In this document: positions 10,091-21,073 of the stretch, one piece after another | Numbering within the stretch: position 1 is the first letter of the stretch | Layout: each line of letters begins with the position of its first letter | NCBI GenBank assembly: GCA_002270565.1 | Contig: NQMI01000249.1 | Span: 1 to 36,549, forward strand | DNA from: Stenocarpella maydis | Lineage: Eukaryota > Ascomycota > Sordariomycetes > Diaporthales > Diaporthaceae | Reading direction: 5' to 3' | Length of the DNA: 36,549 nucleotides | The notes under the pieces: model-generated | Database searches by the model: none | The model's input: only the letters and a program-made list of their open reading frames with translations | What the model was told of the DNA's origin: nothing | Translations under genes and position numbers: made by a program

Positions 10091-11419
10091 ATGAAGTTCA
10101 CACTACTGGCCACGATCCTTGCGGGCTCCGCCATCGCGGCGCCGTCCCTGAGCAAGAGGGACCTGGCAACGGTGCAGCAGGCCCTCGGCACCGTCCAGAC
10201 AGCCCTTGAGGGGCTCGGAACAGCCGTCAACGCCGTCAACGCCGCGGACCCTAACAGCGTCACCGGTATCCTTGGCGCGAGCACCAAAGCCCAGGACGCA
10301 ATCAAGACCGCCACCACACAGATCCAGGGCTCGGACGTCCTCTCCCTGACGGACGCTCTGTCCCTGCAACAGAGCGCTACCGGTCTCACCACCGCCGCCA
10401 ACACCACCGTGCAGAGCCTCATCGCCAAGAAGCCCGAGTTCGACAAGCTCGGCGTGTCATCTGTGGTCGCCACCCAGCTGCAGGACCAGAAGACCGCCTC
10501 CTCCGCTCTCGGCGACGCCGTCGTGTCCAAGATCCCCGCCATTGGCCAGGGCATTGCCCAGCAGTCTCTTGGCCAGATCAACACTGTTCTTGACTCTGCC
10601 ATCAAGACCTACGGTGGTGCGGCTGGTAAGTGGCCCTTTCTGCGCCGCATGTTGCTGCTTGCAGAGCTAACTCAAAACAGGTGCCGCAGCTGGCGGTGCA
10701 ACGGGCGGCACAGCTGGAGGCGCAACCGCAGGCGCAGGAAACGCCACTGGCGGTGCCGCAGGTGGTGCCGCGAAGGCTGGCAACGGAACCTCGACCGCCG
10801 AGCCCAAGGCCGGTGCTGGCGCCGCTCCTAAGGCTCCTGCCGCCGAGCCCAAGGCTCCTGCCGCCGCTCCCGCTACCCCGGCTGCGCCGGCGACCCCGGC
10901 TGCCGGTGGTGCTGATCCAATTGTAAGTTTGATTTCCTCTTCTGGGGTCTGATTCATGCACTACCGAGCCCGGCCCGGCCGTTGCCCGGTTTTGCACCGG
11001 AAGTGATCGGCTAGGGTTCGGGTTAGCGCTCCGGGGTTGTCACCGTTCCGGACCAAACTTGTCTCGGTCGCCGGACGCTTATCCGAACCATTCAACTGAC
11101 ATTCTTTACCGGGAAGACTGCCCTCCTCGGAGGTTTGACTGGTGGAGCCGGAGGAGCCGGTGGTGCTGGTGGTGCCGGTGGACTCGTAAGTAAATCCCGG
11201 GACATTGTACTTCTGCGGATAGTCAAGGTAGCTGACAAGAACATTCAGGGAGCCCTCCTCGGAGGCCTGACCGGAGGCGCGGGCGGTGCTGGGGGCGCTG
11301 CCGGTGGTGCCGGTGGTGCCGGTGGACTCGTAAGTAAATCCCGGGACATTGTACTCCTGCGGGCGGTCAAGGTAGCTGACAAGACCATCCAGGGGGCCCT
11401 CCTCGGCGGCTTGGCGTAA
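10091..11419 (+). CDS. HsbA-like secreted hydrophobic-surface-binding protein with Ala/Gly-rich tail
   Basis: Five exons are inferred: 10091-10625, 10681-10922, 11117-11185, 11249-11329 and 11393-11419 (317 aa). Residues 1-17 form a signal peptide, followed by a Lys-Arg (22-23) Kex2-type processing site. Residues ~24-178 are a helical, Thr/Ser/Ala/Gln-rich domain matching the HsbA / cell wall galactomannoprotein family, whose founding Aspergillus member coats hydrophobic surfaces and recruits cutinase. The rest is low complexity: Ala/Gly, then Pro-Ala-Lys repeats, then Gly-rich repeats with an ALLGGL motif starting each late exon. The first intron (55 nt) has a GCTAAC branch site; the second (194 nt) has ACTGAC. 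The last two are near-identical 63-nt introns with no in-frame stop. The tail is far longer than in canonical HsbA. Family assignment is by pattern recognition, so moderately sure; the start is secure because the signal peptide begins at this ATG. Confidence 0.8.
11117..11419 (+). repeat. Tandem exon+intron duplication in the HsbA-like gene
   Basis: Unit 1 (11117-11248, 132 nt) is exon 3 plus intron 3. Unit 2 (11249-11392, 144 nt) is exon 4 plus intron 4. The last exon (11393-11419) is the start of a third unit. Exons are 69, 81 and 27 nt, all phase 0 at both ends, so units can be added without changing frame. The two introns, each 63 nt (11186-11248 and 11330-11392), differ at only a handful of positions. 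Both have donor GTAAGT, branch site GCTGAC and acceptor CAG. Confidence 0.85.
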
Positions 11420-12212
11420 GCAAGTCTCTCTTGGCATAGAATGGCCAGTTTGTAACATCTGTCCTGCTGTGCCACACGGTGAAAAGAGCCACGAGCGTGG
11501 GCATTGTTCTTATATCGCTGCTTGATGTGGTGATATGGTCCGCGGGCTCGCAACGAATTACGAATTCCTTTTATCCTCCATACATTGTCTAGTTCACTTG
11601 AAAAGTGCCAAATGCATGTAGATTACTCCTCGGCTTTATATTCGCGGGAGGGACATGAGCGCAGATTGTAGATAGCAGCAAATTGAGCGCATTATTCTGT
11701 GTGACTACAGGCCCTTCTTGACTAACTAGTGATGCATAACCCGCAGCTACTGCAAGGCGAATGGGAAATCTGGGGGTGAGGAGTCTAGGTTAGGAGGAGA
11801 ATGTGCTGGACCAGACAGTTCTACCGTCAAGGACGTATCGTAGTACATGCCAGTGACAAGAGTAAGAGTGTTCAACGTTATCATAACTCTCCTTCGGTCC
11901 AGCATCCTTTTCCTTTGAACTCATATTATTTTCAGTTGGGCTGGTGATATCATTGTCCATTCCACCCGCCCGAATCTTTTTTTCATTGTCAGGGAGCTGC
12001 TTCAGACTGTTTTCATTCTTCAAATTTTTTTTTTTTGTGAATGTCAAGGGCTGGGTGTTGATAGCCTGCTCCGAAAACATGGTTATCGAGCTCGCTGTCA
12101 TGCAGTCAAACGAGACATCATGAGTGCCACCTCACACCGGCACCCTTAGGGACGAGACACTGACTCTCAGGTGATAATCTGGTTATCAAGAACGCCATTC
12201 TCTACCTTTGGG
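11420..12212. other. Intergenic region, no gene seen
   Basis: This is the 3' flank of the HsbA-like gene and spacer DNA. A 103-codon minus frame (11790-12101) encodes a hydrophilic Lys/Asn/Ser-rich sequence with a Lys run from a homopolymer. It has no recognisable domain and I treat it as chance. Confidence 0.5.
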
Positions 12213-13034
12213 TTTTCAGCAGCCCCCGTTCCCCAGCAAGAACCCAAATGATGTAAAGTTCCTCAGTGTCGACATCGATTCGCTCCAAGAAGACAGTGGC
12301 GTAATTCAAAACTTGCATGTGAGAATATCAGACCTCAAGCTTATTCTGAGTTTTTGAAAACGCCTGTGGCCAGCACTGTTGGTATGGCTAGGTACCGAGA
12401 AGCAACCCATCGAATATCATCAGTAAATCGTTGGCGGCCCTAAATTCTCCCGGAGCAAAGCCAACAGATTCCTATTTGAAAAGCCGGAAATAATACCCTT
12501 GTCCGGTCTCAGAGATCAACTTCAATTCTTCACCTCAAAAAGAGATATCATCCTTATATTCCACGGACGGAATACAGAACTGCGGACCGTCAAAGCCCTT
12601 TAAATCTATCTAAGCCCTCTATATAATATTGATATTAAAGTGCACAGTATCCTCTTCAACTGTCCTCAGGTTTAGCTTAGAGAAGCTGCTTTTTGAGCTT
12701 GAGATCCCATTCACTACTCTCAATACTGCTGGCAATAATGCTCAGCGTGAGCTGTCTCTGGCTCCAGGTGCTCTCCCGGAAACGCTGTTACACTCAAGAG
12801 TCATTGACCAAGCTCCATTGCCATCATCAAAAAGCTAGGATCCAGGTCGTGTCGCAGAGGTCAGCATCACCGGAATTACCAAGAGAAACAAGTGGAAACT
12901 GGAACTATCTGCCAAGCAAAGGGCCAGACGGTTAGTGGATACGGAAATGGCAACTGAGGGAACTCACGATGTGGTGGGCGACTCCGACAGCTTTCCAAGA
13001 GTGGTTGGAGGATACATTGGAAGGCGCAGGTAGT
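12213..13034 (+). pseudogene. Broken Gfd2/YDR514C-like RNase H-fold (DEDDh) gene
   Basis: Conceptual translation gives, in order, segments characteristic of the fungal Gfd2/YDR514C C-terminal exonuclease-like family. These are an entry strand ending in VDID (12267-12284 area, where active members have a D-x-E/D pair), a stretch ending in ILIFHGRNTELRTVKAL (about 12540-12600), and RFSLEKLLFELEIPFTTLNTAGNNAQ (about 12668-12745). The last stretch normally ends AGNDAH, so the late catalytic Asp and His are replaced by Asn and Gln. The segments lie in different frames with stops between them (for example TGA near 12355 and TAA near 12600), and a frameshift falls near 12665. A basic open tail runs to about 13034. 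No start codon or splice plan rejoins it. Family recognition is from memory of the conserved motifs; the disruption is seen directly. Confidence 0.65.
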
Positions 13035-13344
13035 AAGAATCTGCGTTATTTGCATGAGACTATCAGCGGTACCAAGCTCAGCTGAGGCGTTCTGAGAGGA
13101 GTTAAGATTCAGAACAGAGTGTGATACGTATTAAAAAAAAAAAGGGCACGGATTGCCTCCTTCGACTCTCAAAATATCTTCAGTTCCTTCGCCAGTCCCG
13201 GGGTGGGAACTTACGTTGATCAGGCGCAATAGGCTGAGATTATAGACATTACCATTCAAGTTATAGCAACACCGTAGCTAATAATATTAAGAATTTCCCT
13301 TTCCCTAATTCGACCCACAAATGAACAATCGGCTCCTAGTCATT
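13035..13344. other. Spacer between pseudogene and DUF3176 gene
   Basis: Convergent spacer between the pseudogene (+) and the DUF3176 gene (-). It has an A11 run at 13133-13143 and an AT-richer patch at about 13250-13310. No gene is seen. Confidence 0.5.
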
Positions 13345-15741
13345 CTACTTTTGTCTTTGCTGCCCTTGGTCCGCCAGCAACGTTGATAACGTTACCTCGG
13401 TATCTCGTTGACTTTTCGATGAGCCCAGATCAACGAACCCAGGGTCCCTCCCACCGTGGAAGCGCACCCACATCCGACTGGCCTCATCTTGTATCCTGCC
13501 CAGCTCAGGGGCTGCGCGGCCGTGATTCCTCACAAACGCGGTGCCCCGATCAAGCGGCTCTCTACTACCATTTTCTACCGGCCCACCAGGGCCGTGGAGG
13601 CCAAAGAACATCAGAGGCAGGACGCTACCTTTCCATACGGGTTGGTCCGGGTCGGTGTAGTTCTTCACGATGATCCACAGCAGGAGCACCATGCACATGA
13701 GGACGAGTATGATGGGCAGGGCTATCCAGCGCTGGTCAAAGTAGGTGCAGGTGCTGCTTTCGTAGACCAGGCCCAGCGTTGACGAGTGCTTTAGTGGGCC
13801 CCCGAGCAGCACGTCCGGCCCCGTGCCCGTCATGCGAAGCTTGTTGGTGACGGTTGTTGCAAAGTCATCGATGGCATCCTCGAGTGACTCGAATGTAGCA
13901 TTCATCTGACCCCACAGTGGCGAGAGCCACCACGAGTCACCGCAGTTGATTTGACCGGCCTGAGAGTCGTCGTAGGTGCAGTGCCCGGAAAATATGGAGT
14001 TTCCAATCTGGCTGCTCATTGCCTGCGCATAAACGCCGTCCATCTTGTACAGGCAGGCGTTTGGCACGCTGGTGTTCATGACCGAGCCGTTGAGCTGGTT
14101 GGTAAGCGTTATGTTTGCCCAGGTTCGGCCTGGTATGTGTGGTGCTGTCGACATATTGTTCGGCATATACCAGGTGCCGGAGTTCATGATATGAGAGGCC
14201 AGAGTCGTGTTCGAGGTGTTCGTAAAATAGTCACCGTCGTTGAGGATACAGGGCGACCGGATGGCGGTAAAGTTAGACGCGAAGGTATAACCAGTCGTCT
14301 CCTGTTTATTGGGCAGGGCCGGTTGCGTGCGAACAATCTCCTCGGTGTACTTGCCGCCTGCAAAGGTCCCACGGTATTCCTTCATACAGGGGTAAAAAGC
14401 GCAGGATGTGGCAATGTAGTCGCCAAGACCGTCAAAATATGCGCTTCCCGACTGTGATATCTTGTGCGGACAGTCGTAGAAGCCCGAGTTTGGTCTTTTC
14501 GTGCATGGTGAAGTCGTCGAAAGCAGCATGCTGAAATTGCTGATAGCCACACTAGCTGCATTGGCGAATTCCTCCGTGAAGGAGTCAGAGGCCCAGGTCA
14601 GATTGCTATACCCCACCCACATGTATTGTCCCCCCGGATTGTAGTTTATGAAGGACTCGTAATCCGGGATGGTAATATTACCTCCCTTGTCAGGCCCACT
14701 GACATATTTTGTAGTATCCAGACAGGAGCTGCACAGACCAATACTTGCATGAGTTGTACCTGTTCCGTAATCCTCCCACGTACAGTTGGAGCTCGCGCAT
14801 GAGACTTGAACTTCGTTGTCTTTGCCACCTGGATTTGTCAACCCCGCGATCATGGCTCCTTTCATATCCATCTCCAGTTCGAACATTCCAGCTCCAATCC
14901 GATAATAAGATGACGTTCCTGGGGCGTAATTCGCAGTCGGTATCTCGGCTCGTGCATTTGGAAGCAGTGTTGGGCACGTGGTCGTCTTTAATGCCTGCTG
15001 CGTGAATGGGCCCACTGCGAGACTTGCAATGGTAACTAGCGCAGCTCCAATTCCTAGCAGCCCGGCGGATGTGAATCCAAAGTTCCATAGCACCACGGCT
15101 AGCAACCGTAGACTTCCAAGGACGGACCGCGAGGCTGAGTCAAAGTCTTGAAGGTGGTGCAACGGTCGTGTGCGTTCTGTAAACCAAGTCCACTTGATCT
15201 GGCCCACAATCTCAGCAACGGCAGCGAGGAGTGCTGCTCGCAGAAAGGTAGACAATAAATTAATCGCGGTGCTAAGATTAATGTCGAATGGCCACTCGGG
15301 CATAGTTTTCCCGTCATAGTAGGCAAGTAGGACGATGATTGCGGCCATTAGAAGTATTGCCACAACGATGGTGAGGATCTCGAGGAACCAATGTCGGAGG
15401 ACTTCAGAGAGATGGCTTGGTGATCTTGCGTTCATTGGCCTGGGTGGGAGTTGGTTCCGAGGTTGGTGATCTTCCTGGAACGGCCAGGACAGTGTGTCCG
15501 GCTCCGGTGTCGTCCGGGCTTCCACGATCGGTGTCGTCTTCATTGGCCATTCTCCTATTTCCTTCCCTTGCGCAGCTACGCTGTGAGAATTCATTTCTTT
15601 GCTTTCTTCGATGTCCAAGGAGTTTCGCACTGTGGACGCATTGGAAGAAAATTCCCCGGAACGTGGCTGTGTCGGGCCCCCCACTCGTCGTTGCTGAAGA
15701 AGCTCAATACCTGGCGGCGCAGCCATGTTTAAAACAGACAA
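13345..15741 (-). CDS. DUF3176-family multi-pass membrane protein
   Basis: Single-exon 798-aa protein. Residues 1-~115 are polar and probably cytosolic. Three hydrophobic helices follow at about 121-143, 157-179 and 221-243. A large non-cytosolic domain (~250-670) has more than ten N-x-S/T sequons and many cysteines, including the pattern C-x4-C-T-W ... C-S-S-C at about 315-340 that is typical of fungal DUF3176 proteins. A fourth helix lies at about 673-694, followed by the family's conserved PVWKGS segment and a polar tail. The molecular function of the family is unknown; a plasma-membrane or secretory-pathway location is inferred. Met1 and Met6 are both possible starts. The gene has the same orientation as the amidase 655 bases upstream, and its 3' end faces the Gfd2-like pseudogene. 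Confidence 0.88.
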   Translation of the reverse strand: MSVLNMAAPPGIELLQQRRVGGPTQPRSGEFSSNASTVRNSLDIEESKEMNSHSVAAQGKEIGEWPMKTTPIVEARTTPEPDTLSWPFQEDHQPRNQLPPRPMNARSPSHLSEVLRHWFLEILTIVVAILLMAAIIVLLAYYDGKTMPEWPFDINLSTAINLLSTFLRAALLAAVAEIVGQIKWTWFTERTRPLHHLQDFDSASRSVLGSLRLLAVVLWNFGFTSAGLLGIGAALVTIASLAVGPFTQQALKTTTCPTLLPNARAEIPTANYAPGTSSYYRIGAGMFELEMDMKGAMIAGLTNPGGKDNEVQVSCASSNCTWEDYGTGTTHASIGLCSSCLDTTKYVSGPDKGGNITIPDYESFINYNPGGQYMWVGYSNLTWASDSFTEEFANAASVAISNFSMLLSTTSPCTKRPNSGFYDCPHKISQSGSAYFDGLGDYIATSCAFYPCMKEYRGTFAGGKYTEEIVRTQPALPNKQETTGYTFASNFTAIRSPCILNDGDYFTNTSNTTLASHIMNSGTWYMPNNMSTAPHIPGRTWANITLTNQLNGSVMNTSVPNACLYKMDGVYAQAMSSQIGNSIFSGHCTYDDSQAGQINCGDSWWLSPLWGQMNATFESLEDAIDDFATTVTNKLRMTGTGPDVLLGGPLKHSSTLGLVYESSTCTYFDQRWIALPIILVLMCMVLLLWIIVKNYTDPDQPVWKGSVLPLMFFGLHGPGGPVENGSREPLDRGTAFVRNHGRAAPELGRIQDEASRMWVRFHGGRDPGFVDLGSSKSQRDTEVTLSTLLADQGQQRQK

Positions 15742-16396
15742 GCGGCGTCTGCCAATAAATGGGAAGTTCGACTAGCATGAGGTTCGAGCTCAGGAGGATG
15801 GAAAAGGTTAAACCAGGCTCGGCCACGTGAACAAAAACATATCACAGGTTGAAAATACTATGTACCTGACAACGTGATAGTGTAGTATTCAGGGGCCATG
15901 GATCCAAACCCACTATACATGATCACCTTTGGCTGAAATAATGAAAAACAACAAAGACTTCTTCAGACCAATAAGGATGTCAGAAATGCTGGGTCGTTCG
16001 CCTGATTATCAAGGTAGGGTTGAGAAGTATCCACTTCAGCCCTATATGACTCGGTTCATAATTTCAAGCATTGCTGAACACGAGCTGCCAAACAGGGGGT
16101 CAAGGGCGATCAGAATCCGACCGGAGGCCTTATATATAATTGAATGCCATGTGCTTCTGGCTGCTGATCGTTGTAGCTTTCTATTGCAACTATGGACGAA
16201 ATTATGACGGTGTGATGGTTTTGATGAGCACCGACCCACCACTCAGCTGTGGTTCTCAATGATCGTCCTCAATGCACCGAAACGGGATACCTCGGAGTAC
16301 ACGATGGCCAGCGAGTTACCTTGCCACTAATTCGCGTGGCAAACGTTCTGCCAGGCCCAAAGACACGTCAGATGGAGAAAATCCACAACGAAAAGC
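15742..16396. other. Spacer holding the DUF3176 promoter and the amidase 3' flank
   Basis: No convincing gene. A 92-codon plus frame (15929-16207) lacks recognisable features. The first ~200 bases next to 15741 must carry the minus-strand promoter of the DUF3176 gene, but I see no clear TATA box. Confidence 0.5.
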
Positions 16397-18237
16397 TCAC
16401 AATCCCAACTCCGCGTCAACTAAGTGCGGCTGGACTACATCCCGAATTTCCGTCTTGGGACGCAAGTACGGTTGTATCTTCTGCCTCACCATGGTCCTCT
16501 GCTCGAACGCATACGCTATACCGATGAGCTTCTCCTCGGAAAAGCTTTCACCCAAGAAGCTGATGCCAAAAGGCACGTTGGGCCCAAGCTGCACGAGGTT
16601 TCCAAATTCGTTCTTGATAACCGGCACGTGGTCCGGATACCGACCCATCGGCACAGCAACCGCTGGGGTACCAAGCATTGCTGGCGGGTATGCGGCGAAG
16701 TACGTGGGCAGTACTATGGCGTCAAGGGAGTGATTCTTTATCGCGCCCAAAATACCGAGCGCTCCGGCCAAACGCAGACCTATTGTGCGATTGAACCATA
16801 CGTTTGGGTGAGTATTATTTCTGCCGTCCTCGAGAGCGAGATCGAATATGTAGGTATCGCGGGCAGGGTAAGCCTCGCGCGTATCATGATGGGTAAAGCT
16901 CGCGATGTGATGCAATGAAGTGATGTTATTTGGGTTATTGTCGAGATACGAGAGGTACCGAGCAACATCCGTCAGGAGGTCGGCTCGCAGAGATGCTTGC
17001 ATATATTTAAGGTGCACGAGTTCTTGCCACCCTGGGACGGGAATTCCGTCCACGACTGTGGCACCGGCGGAACGAATGATCTTCAGAGAATCATTGAAGG
17101 CTGTCATCAAAGGAGGGACCGCGTCTTGAGGCACGCCCAGTTCGTCCATATCGATCATGTCGCGAGTGACACCGATACGCTTGCCGTGTAGCGCAGAGAG
17201 CTGGCAGGCCGAGACATAATCCGGAAAGTCGTGGGCGTCATATGGAATGGCCGAGGTGTAGTTGTCGAAACTGTCTTTGCCCACAACAGCACTGAGGAGA
17301 AAGGCTGCGTCCTTTACCGTCCGCGCTAGTGGTCCGACTGTATCTTGGTGTTCGGAGATCGGGATGACGAGGTGTCGCGAAGTGAGTCCTACAGTGGGCT
17401 TGACTGTAGTCAGTGTTAGCAATCATGTTACCACCATTGCGGGCTTGAAACAGGGCAGAATAAGTAGGGCACAACAGGTTCTGGGTTCCTTCCCCCCCTC
17501 CAGACACATGATCAAGCCTCACTGAACCACTTACTTCCGACGACATTGTTGAAGGATGCCGGGCACTGTATTGAACCAGAGGTCTCTGTACCTAGGGTGG
17601 CCCACGCCAGACCCAGGGATGTTGCAACACCACTCCCAGCTGAAGAGCCACATGGGTCCTGATCCGGATGGTAGGCGGCCTTCGTCTGTCCGCCGTGAGC
17701 CGACCACCCGTTACTGCTATTCAAGCTCCTCGAGTCTGACCACTGGCTCAGATTGGACTTGCCAAGTATGATCGCCCCCGCTTTGCGCAGCTTTGCAGCA
17801 ACAGTACTATCATACGGCACGGTTGCCCCGAGAAGGGCGTATGATCCGGCCGTATTATTCATCTTGTCCGATGTAGCAATGTTATTCTTGATAAGGACAG
17901 GGATTCCATGCAAGGGACCACGTAGCTGGCCATTCTGGCGGGCGGCATCTAGTGATGCAGCGATATCGAGAGCGTCGGGGTTGATTTCCGTGACAGCGTG
18001 GAGGATGTCATTTGTTTCTTTTATGCGGGATGTATACGCTTGGACAAGATCCACACTCGTAAACGCGCCGTCCGCAAGACCAGTTGAAAGGTCTGTGAGC
18101 GTTGCGTCAATAAGCAGGGGGGATAGCGCCGTGTCTAGGGTGGAGAGGGGCTTCTCATGTACCGGTAAGGACGCGAAGAGTGACAAGCCCAGGAGAACTA
18201 AGATCGTGGCCAACGAAAGTAGAGTTTTACCGGCCAT
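16397..18237 (-). CDS. Secreted or membrane-anchored amidase-signature hydrolase
   Basis: Two exons, 18237-17535 and 17403-16397 (569 aa), with a 131-nt intron carrying donor GTAAGT, a CTAAC branch site and acceptor CAG. Joining them restores the conserved VVGIKPTVGLTSR segment across the junction. Residues ~4-24 are a hydrophobic signal peptide or anchor. The amidase signature follows: Lys117 in GIPVLIKNN, Ser198 in CGSSAGSG and Ser222 in GTETSGSI, spaced as in the Lys-cis-Ser-Ser catalytic triad of the family. The PTVGLTSR...ISEHQDTVGP stretch is typical of fungal secreted amidases. The C-terminal part has the usual LGTPAVAVPMG-type substrate-pocket segment. Several N-glycosylation sequons fit an extracellular enzyme. 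It should hydrolyse a carboxamide; the substrate cannot be told from sequence. The ATG at 18237 is chosen because it begins the signal segment. Confidence 0.93.
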
Positions 18238-18498
18238 GATAAATGTGTAATCAAAGTTAGAAATCGGATTAATATCGTAAGCCCGGTTACTTCGATGTAT
18301 GGGGCGAATGATTACCCTAGGTAAGTAGGTCTCCGGGCGGAGGCACACGGTGTGATCCTTGTTATGCAGCTCTAGTGCTTTACCGTCTAAGCAACCGTGC
18401 TACACAATGTTACAAATAGACCTAACTGCTTCGGGTCTGTTATGCGCTTCCAACGTGATGCTCACTTAGGTCCAGCGTCCAATAGCATCCTACTTCAC
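18238..18498. other. Upstream region of the amidase gene
   Basis: GC-balanced sequence between the amidase start and the AT-rich block. It must hold the amidase promoter. No clear TATA box or operator was recognised. The in-frame upstream ATG at 18348 would add 37 polar residues before the signal segment and is less likely to be used. Confidence 0.45.
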
Positions 18499-18518
18499 TT
18501 TTTTTTTTTAAAAAAAAA
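18499..18518. repeat. T11A9 palindromic run at island boundary
   Basis: Eleven T followed by nine A, a near-perfect self-complementary homopolymer junction. It marks the abrupt change from the GC-balanced island to the AT-rich block. Confidence 0.7.
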
Positions 18519-21073
18519 GCTTAAATATATATTGTTTATTTAATTATAAATAAACTATAATATTTAAAAATAACTTCTTAATTAAAGTAAATTATAGTTA
18601 TTACTAAGGAATATAAAGACATTATTTTAACTTGCAAATATTTAATTTATAATTATATAAAGTATTAAGAAGTAGCTATAACTCAGAAGTAGCTACCTTA
18701 CTTTCTTATATACAAAGCGTCTATATATATTCTACTATAACCCTTAACCTAAGCCTCAAATAAATTAAACTCGTATGGTTTAATTATAAATATATAAATG
18801 ATGTATAGTTTTCTTTTTAAGATTTTTAAGAACTTTTTAGCTTAATTATTTAAAAAAAAACTTAAGTTTAAATACTTAGAATCTTATTTTTCTAACATAG
18901 CTGAATATAGAATATAAGTAAGTAGCTAGAATCAGGAAGGAGCTAGTTTTTAGCAGATTTAACAAGTTTAAGCTACCCTAGTACCCACCTAGGACTAAGT
19001 AACGAATGAAAGTTAGCACTAAATAATACTAACTATACTTAATTACTTAAATCTAATTAATTTTATAAATTTAATATAGTTAAGTTAAGTATAATACTAA
19101 TTTAAAGAGAGTAACTTTAATAAGAAAAAAATACATTATATTAAATAGTACTAACTCTACTCTTAAAATTTTAATTCACTATAAATACTAACCTAGGATG
19201 CTGGGAAGTGAATAGGACTAAGAAGTGGCCACCCTGCTTTTCTATATAAAAACCGTTTATGCATACCCTATTAAAACTTTTAAACTAGGCCCAAAATGAA
19301 CCAGGATTTCAGGGTTTAATTATAAGTATATAACTAAGCTATATTATCTTTCTTAGGAATTTTAAATTCGTTTCTTTAATTATTTTAGACATTGAATTTT
19401 GAATCCTTATAATTTTATTTTTATGATATAGCTTATATAATAAAATTCTAAAATTCCTATAGAACATAGTAACTAAAGTATGTAAAATTTAAGCTACTTT
19501 AATATTTGCGTTTATTTTAGGTTTAGTTTAAGGGTTTAATAAAGTTAGTGAAAATGTTTTTTGTTTAAAGAATTAATGTAGTTATATATAGTAAAATTAT
19601 TTTTTAATACATTTATTAATAATATTAATGTATATATACTAGTTAGTACTAATTAAGTTAAATTTATTATTATTTACCTAAATCCTTTAAATCTTTTATA
19701 TTCTTCTTATAAGTTGTTATATATATGTCTCTTTTCATGTTAATATATTTTATGTCCTTAATTATTATAGATTAAATCCTTATTATTACTAACTATTTAT
19801 TGGGCCTTTTTATTTTTGAATAATTATTACTAAAGACTCTTTAATACTAAGTACTTCTTTACTTTTTTTTTATTTAGCTTTTAGAAGTTATATAGGCTAA
19901 ATTTTCTTTTCTATTTTTTTTTTTTTTTTTTTATTTATATAATTACTTTATACATTATTATTTATACACCCTTTGTTTTGTTCTTTACTGCTTAAAATCT
20001 AATATAAAGAAACTACTTTAATATTTAAATGTATTAATCTTAAGAAGATAATTAAAATACTTAATATATATTTATATATTTATAATTCTGTTTAGAGTAA
20101 TAAGGAGTTATTACTCTCAAGTTTATAAAAAATATCATATTTAAAATAATAGAATTTAGGTTTTAAAAAAAACTACTAGGACTTTTGAATTTAGTTTTTA
20201 TATTTTTTTTTTAATATCTTACTGTACCTTTAATATAAAAAAGAACTTAACTTAATAATATACTTAATTTGCGCCTAAATAAAGAGATTAAATTTATTAT
20301 CATATATATAACATAACGTACCAAGAAGTAGCCAGGACTAAGAAGTAGCTAGTTTTTAGCAAACTTATTAATTTAGGCTATCCTAGCACCTACCTAGGGC
20401 TAAGTAATTAATAGAAGTTAGCACTAATTAGTATTAACTATACTTAATTACTTAAATTTAATTAATTTTATAAACTTAAATACTTGAGATAGATATAGTA
20501 TTAATTTAAAGATAGTAACTTTTAGTAAGAAACATATACTTTATATTGAATAGAATTAACTATAGTATTGAAAGTTTAATTTACTATAAATTATTAAAAT
20601 ATATATATTTATGCTAGTTAATATTAATTATGCTGGATTTACTATTATTTATTTAGAATTTAGCCTATTAAACTCTTTTATATTCCTCTTATTTGTTTTT
20701 ATTATATACTTAGTCTCAATATAATTATTGACTTATTTTTCTTTAATTTATTATAAACTTAATTCTTATTATTACTAATTATTCTATTATTATTTTCTTC
20801 TTCATTTCTTTTGTATAATTATTACTAAAAGTTTCTCAATATTAAGCATTCTTTTAAGCTAAATCTAACTTCTTTTAGGGCTTTAATACTTTTAAGTTTA
20901 GTACTAATCTTAATAATATAAATCCAATTATTTAAAAGAATAATTTAATATACTATTATTAACATACTCTTTATAAACTTTTTAATTACCTTAATAATTA
21001 ATATAAAAAGCTATATTTATCATTAAAATCTTAATCTTAATAAGATTTAATTATTAAATTTGGTAATAGGTAT
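18519..21073. repeat. AT-rich block of an uncharacterised repeat family
   Basis: No gene. Three sets of direct repeats overlap. About 18905-19190 matches about 20325-20600 (landmarks AAGTAGCTAGTTTTTAGCA, CACCTAGG(A/G)CTAAGTAA, ACTATACTTAATTACTTAAAT). About 19610-19870 matches about 20588-20875. About 18668-18830 matches about 19201-19375. In the second copy the first two segments are contiguous; in the first copy about 410 bases separate them, which may be an insertion. A T19 run lies at 19914-19932. No terminal TG...CA, inverted repeats or protein traces were found. Confidence 0.5.

Noticed and set aside
11790..12101. 103-codon minus-strand frame between the HsbA-like gene and the pseudogene.
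   Set aside because: Lys/Asn/Ser-rich with a homopolymer-derived Lys run, no signal peptide, no domain and no recognisable promoter.
13951..14457. 168-codon plus-strand frame opposite the DUF3176 gene.
   Set aside because: It is an antisense shadow of a well-supported coding sequence and has no features of its own.
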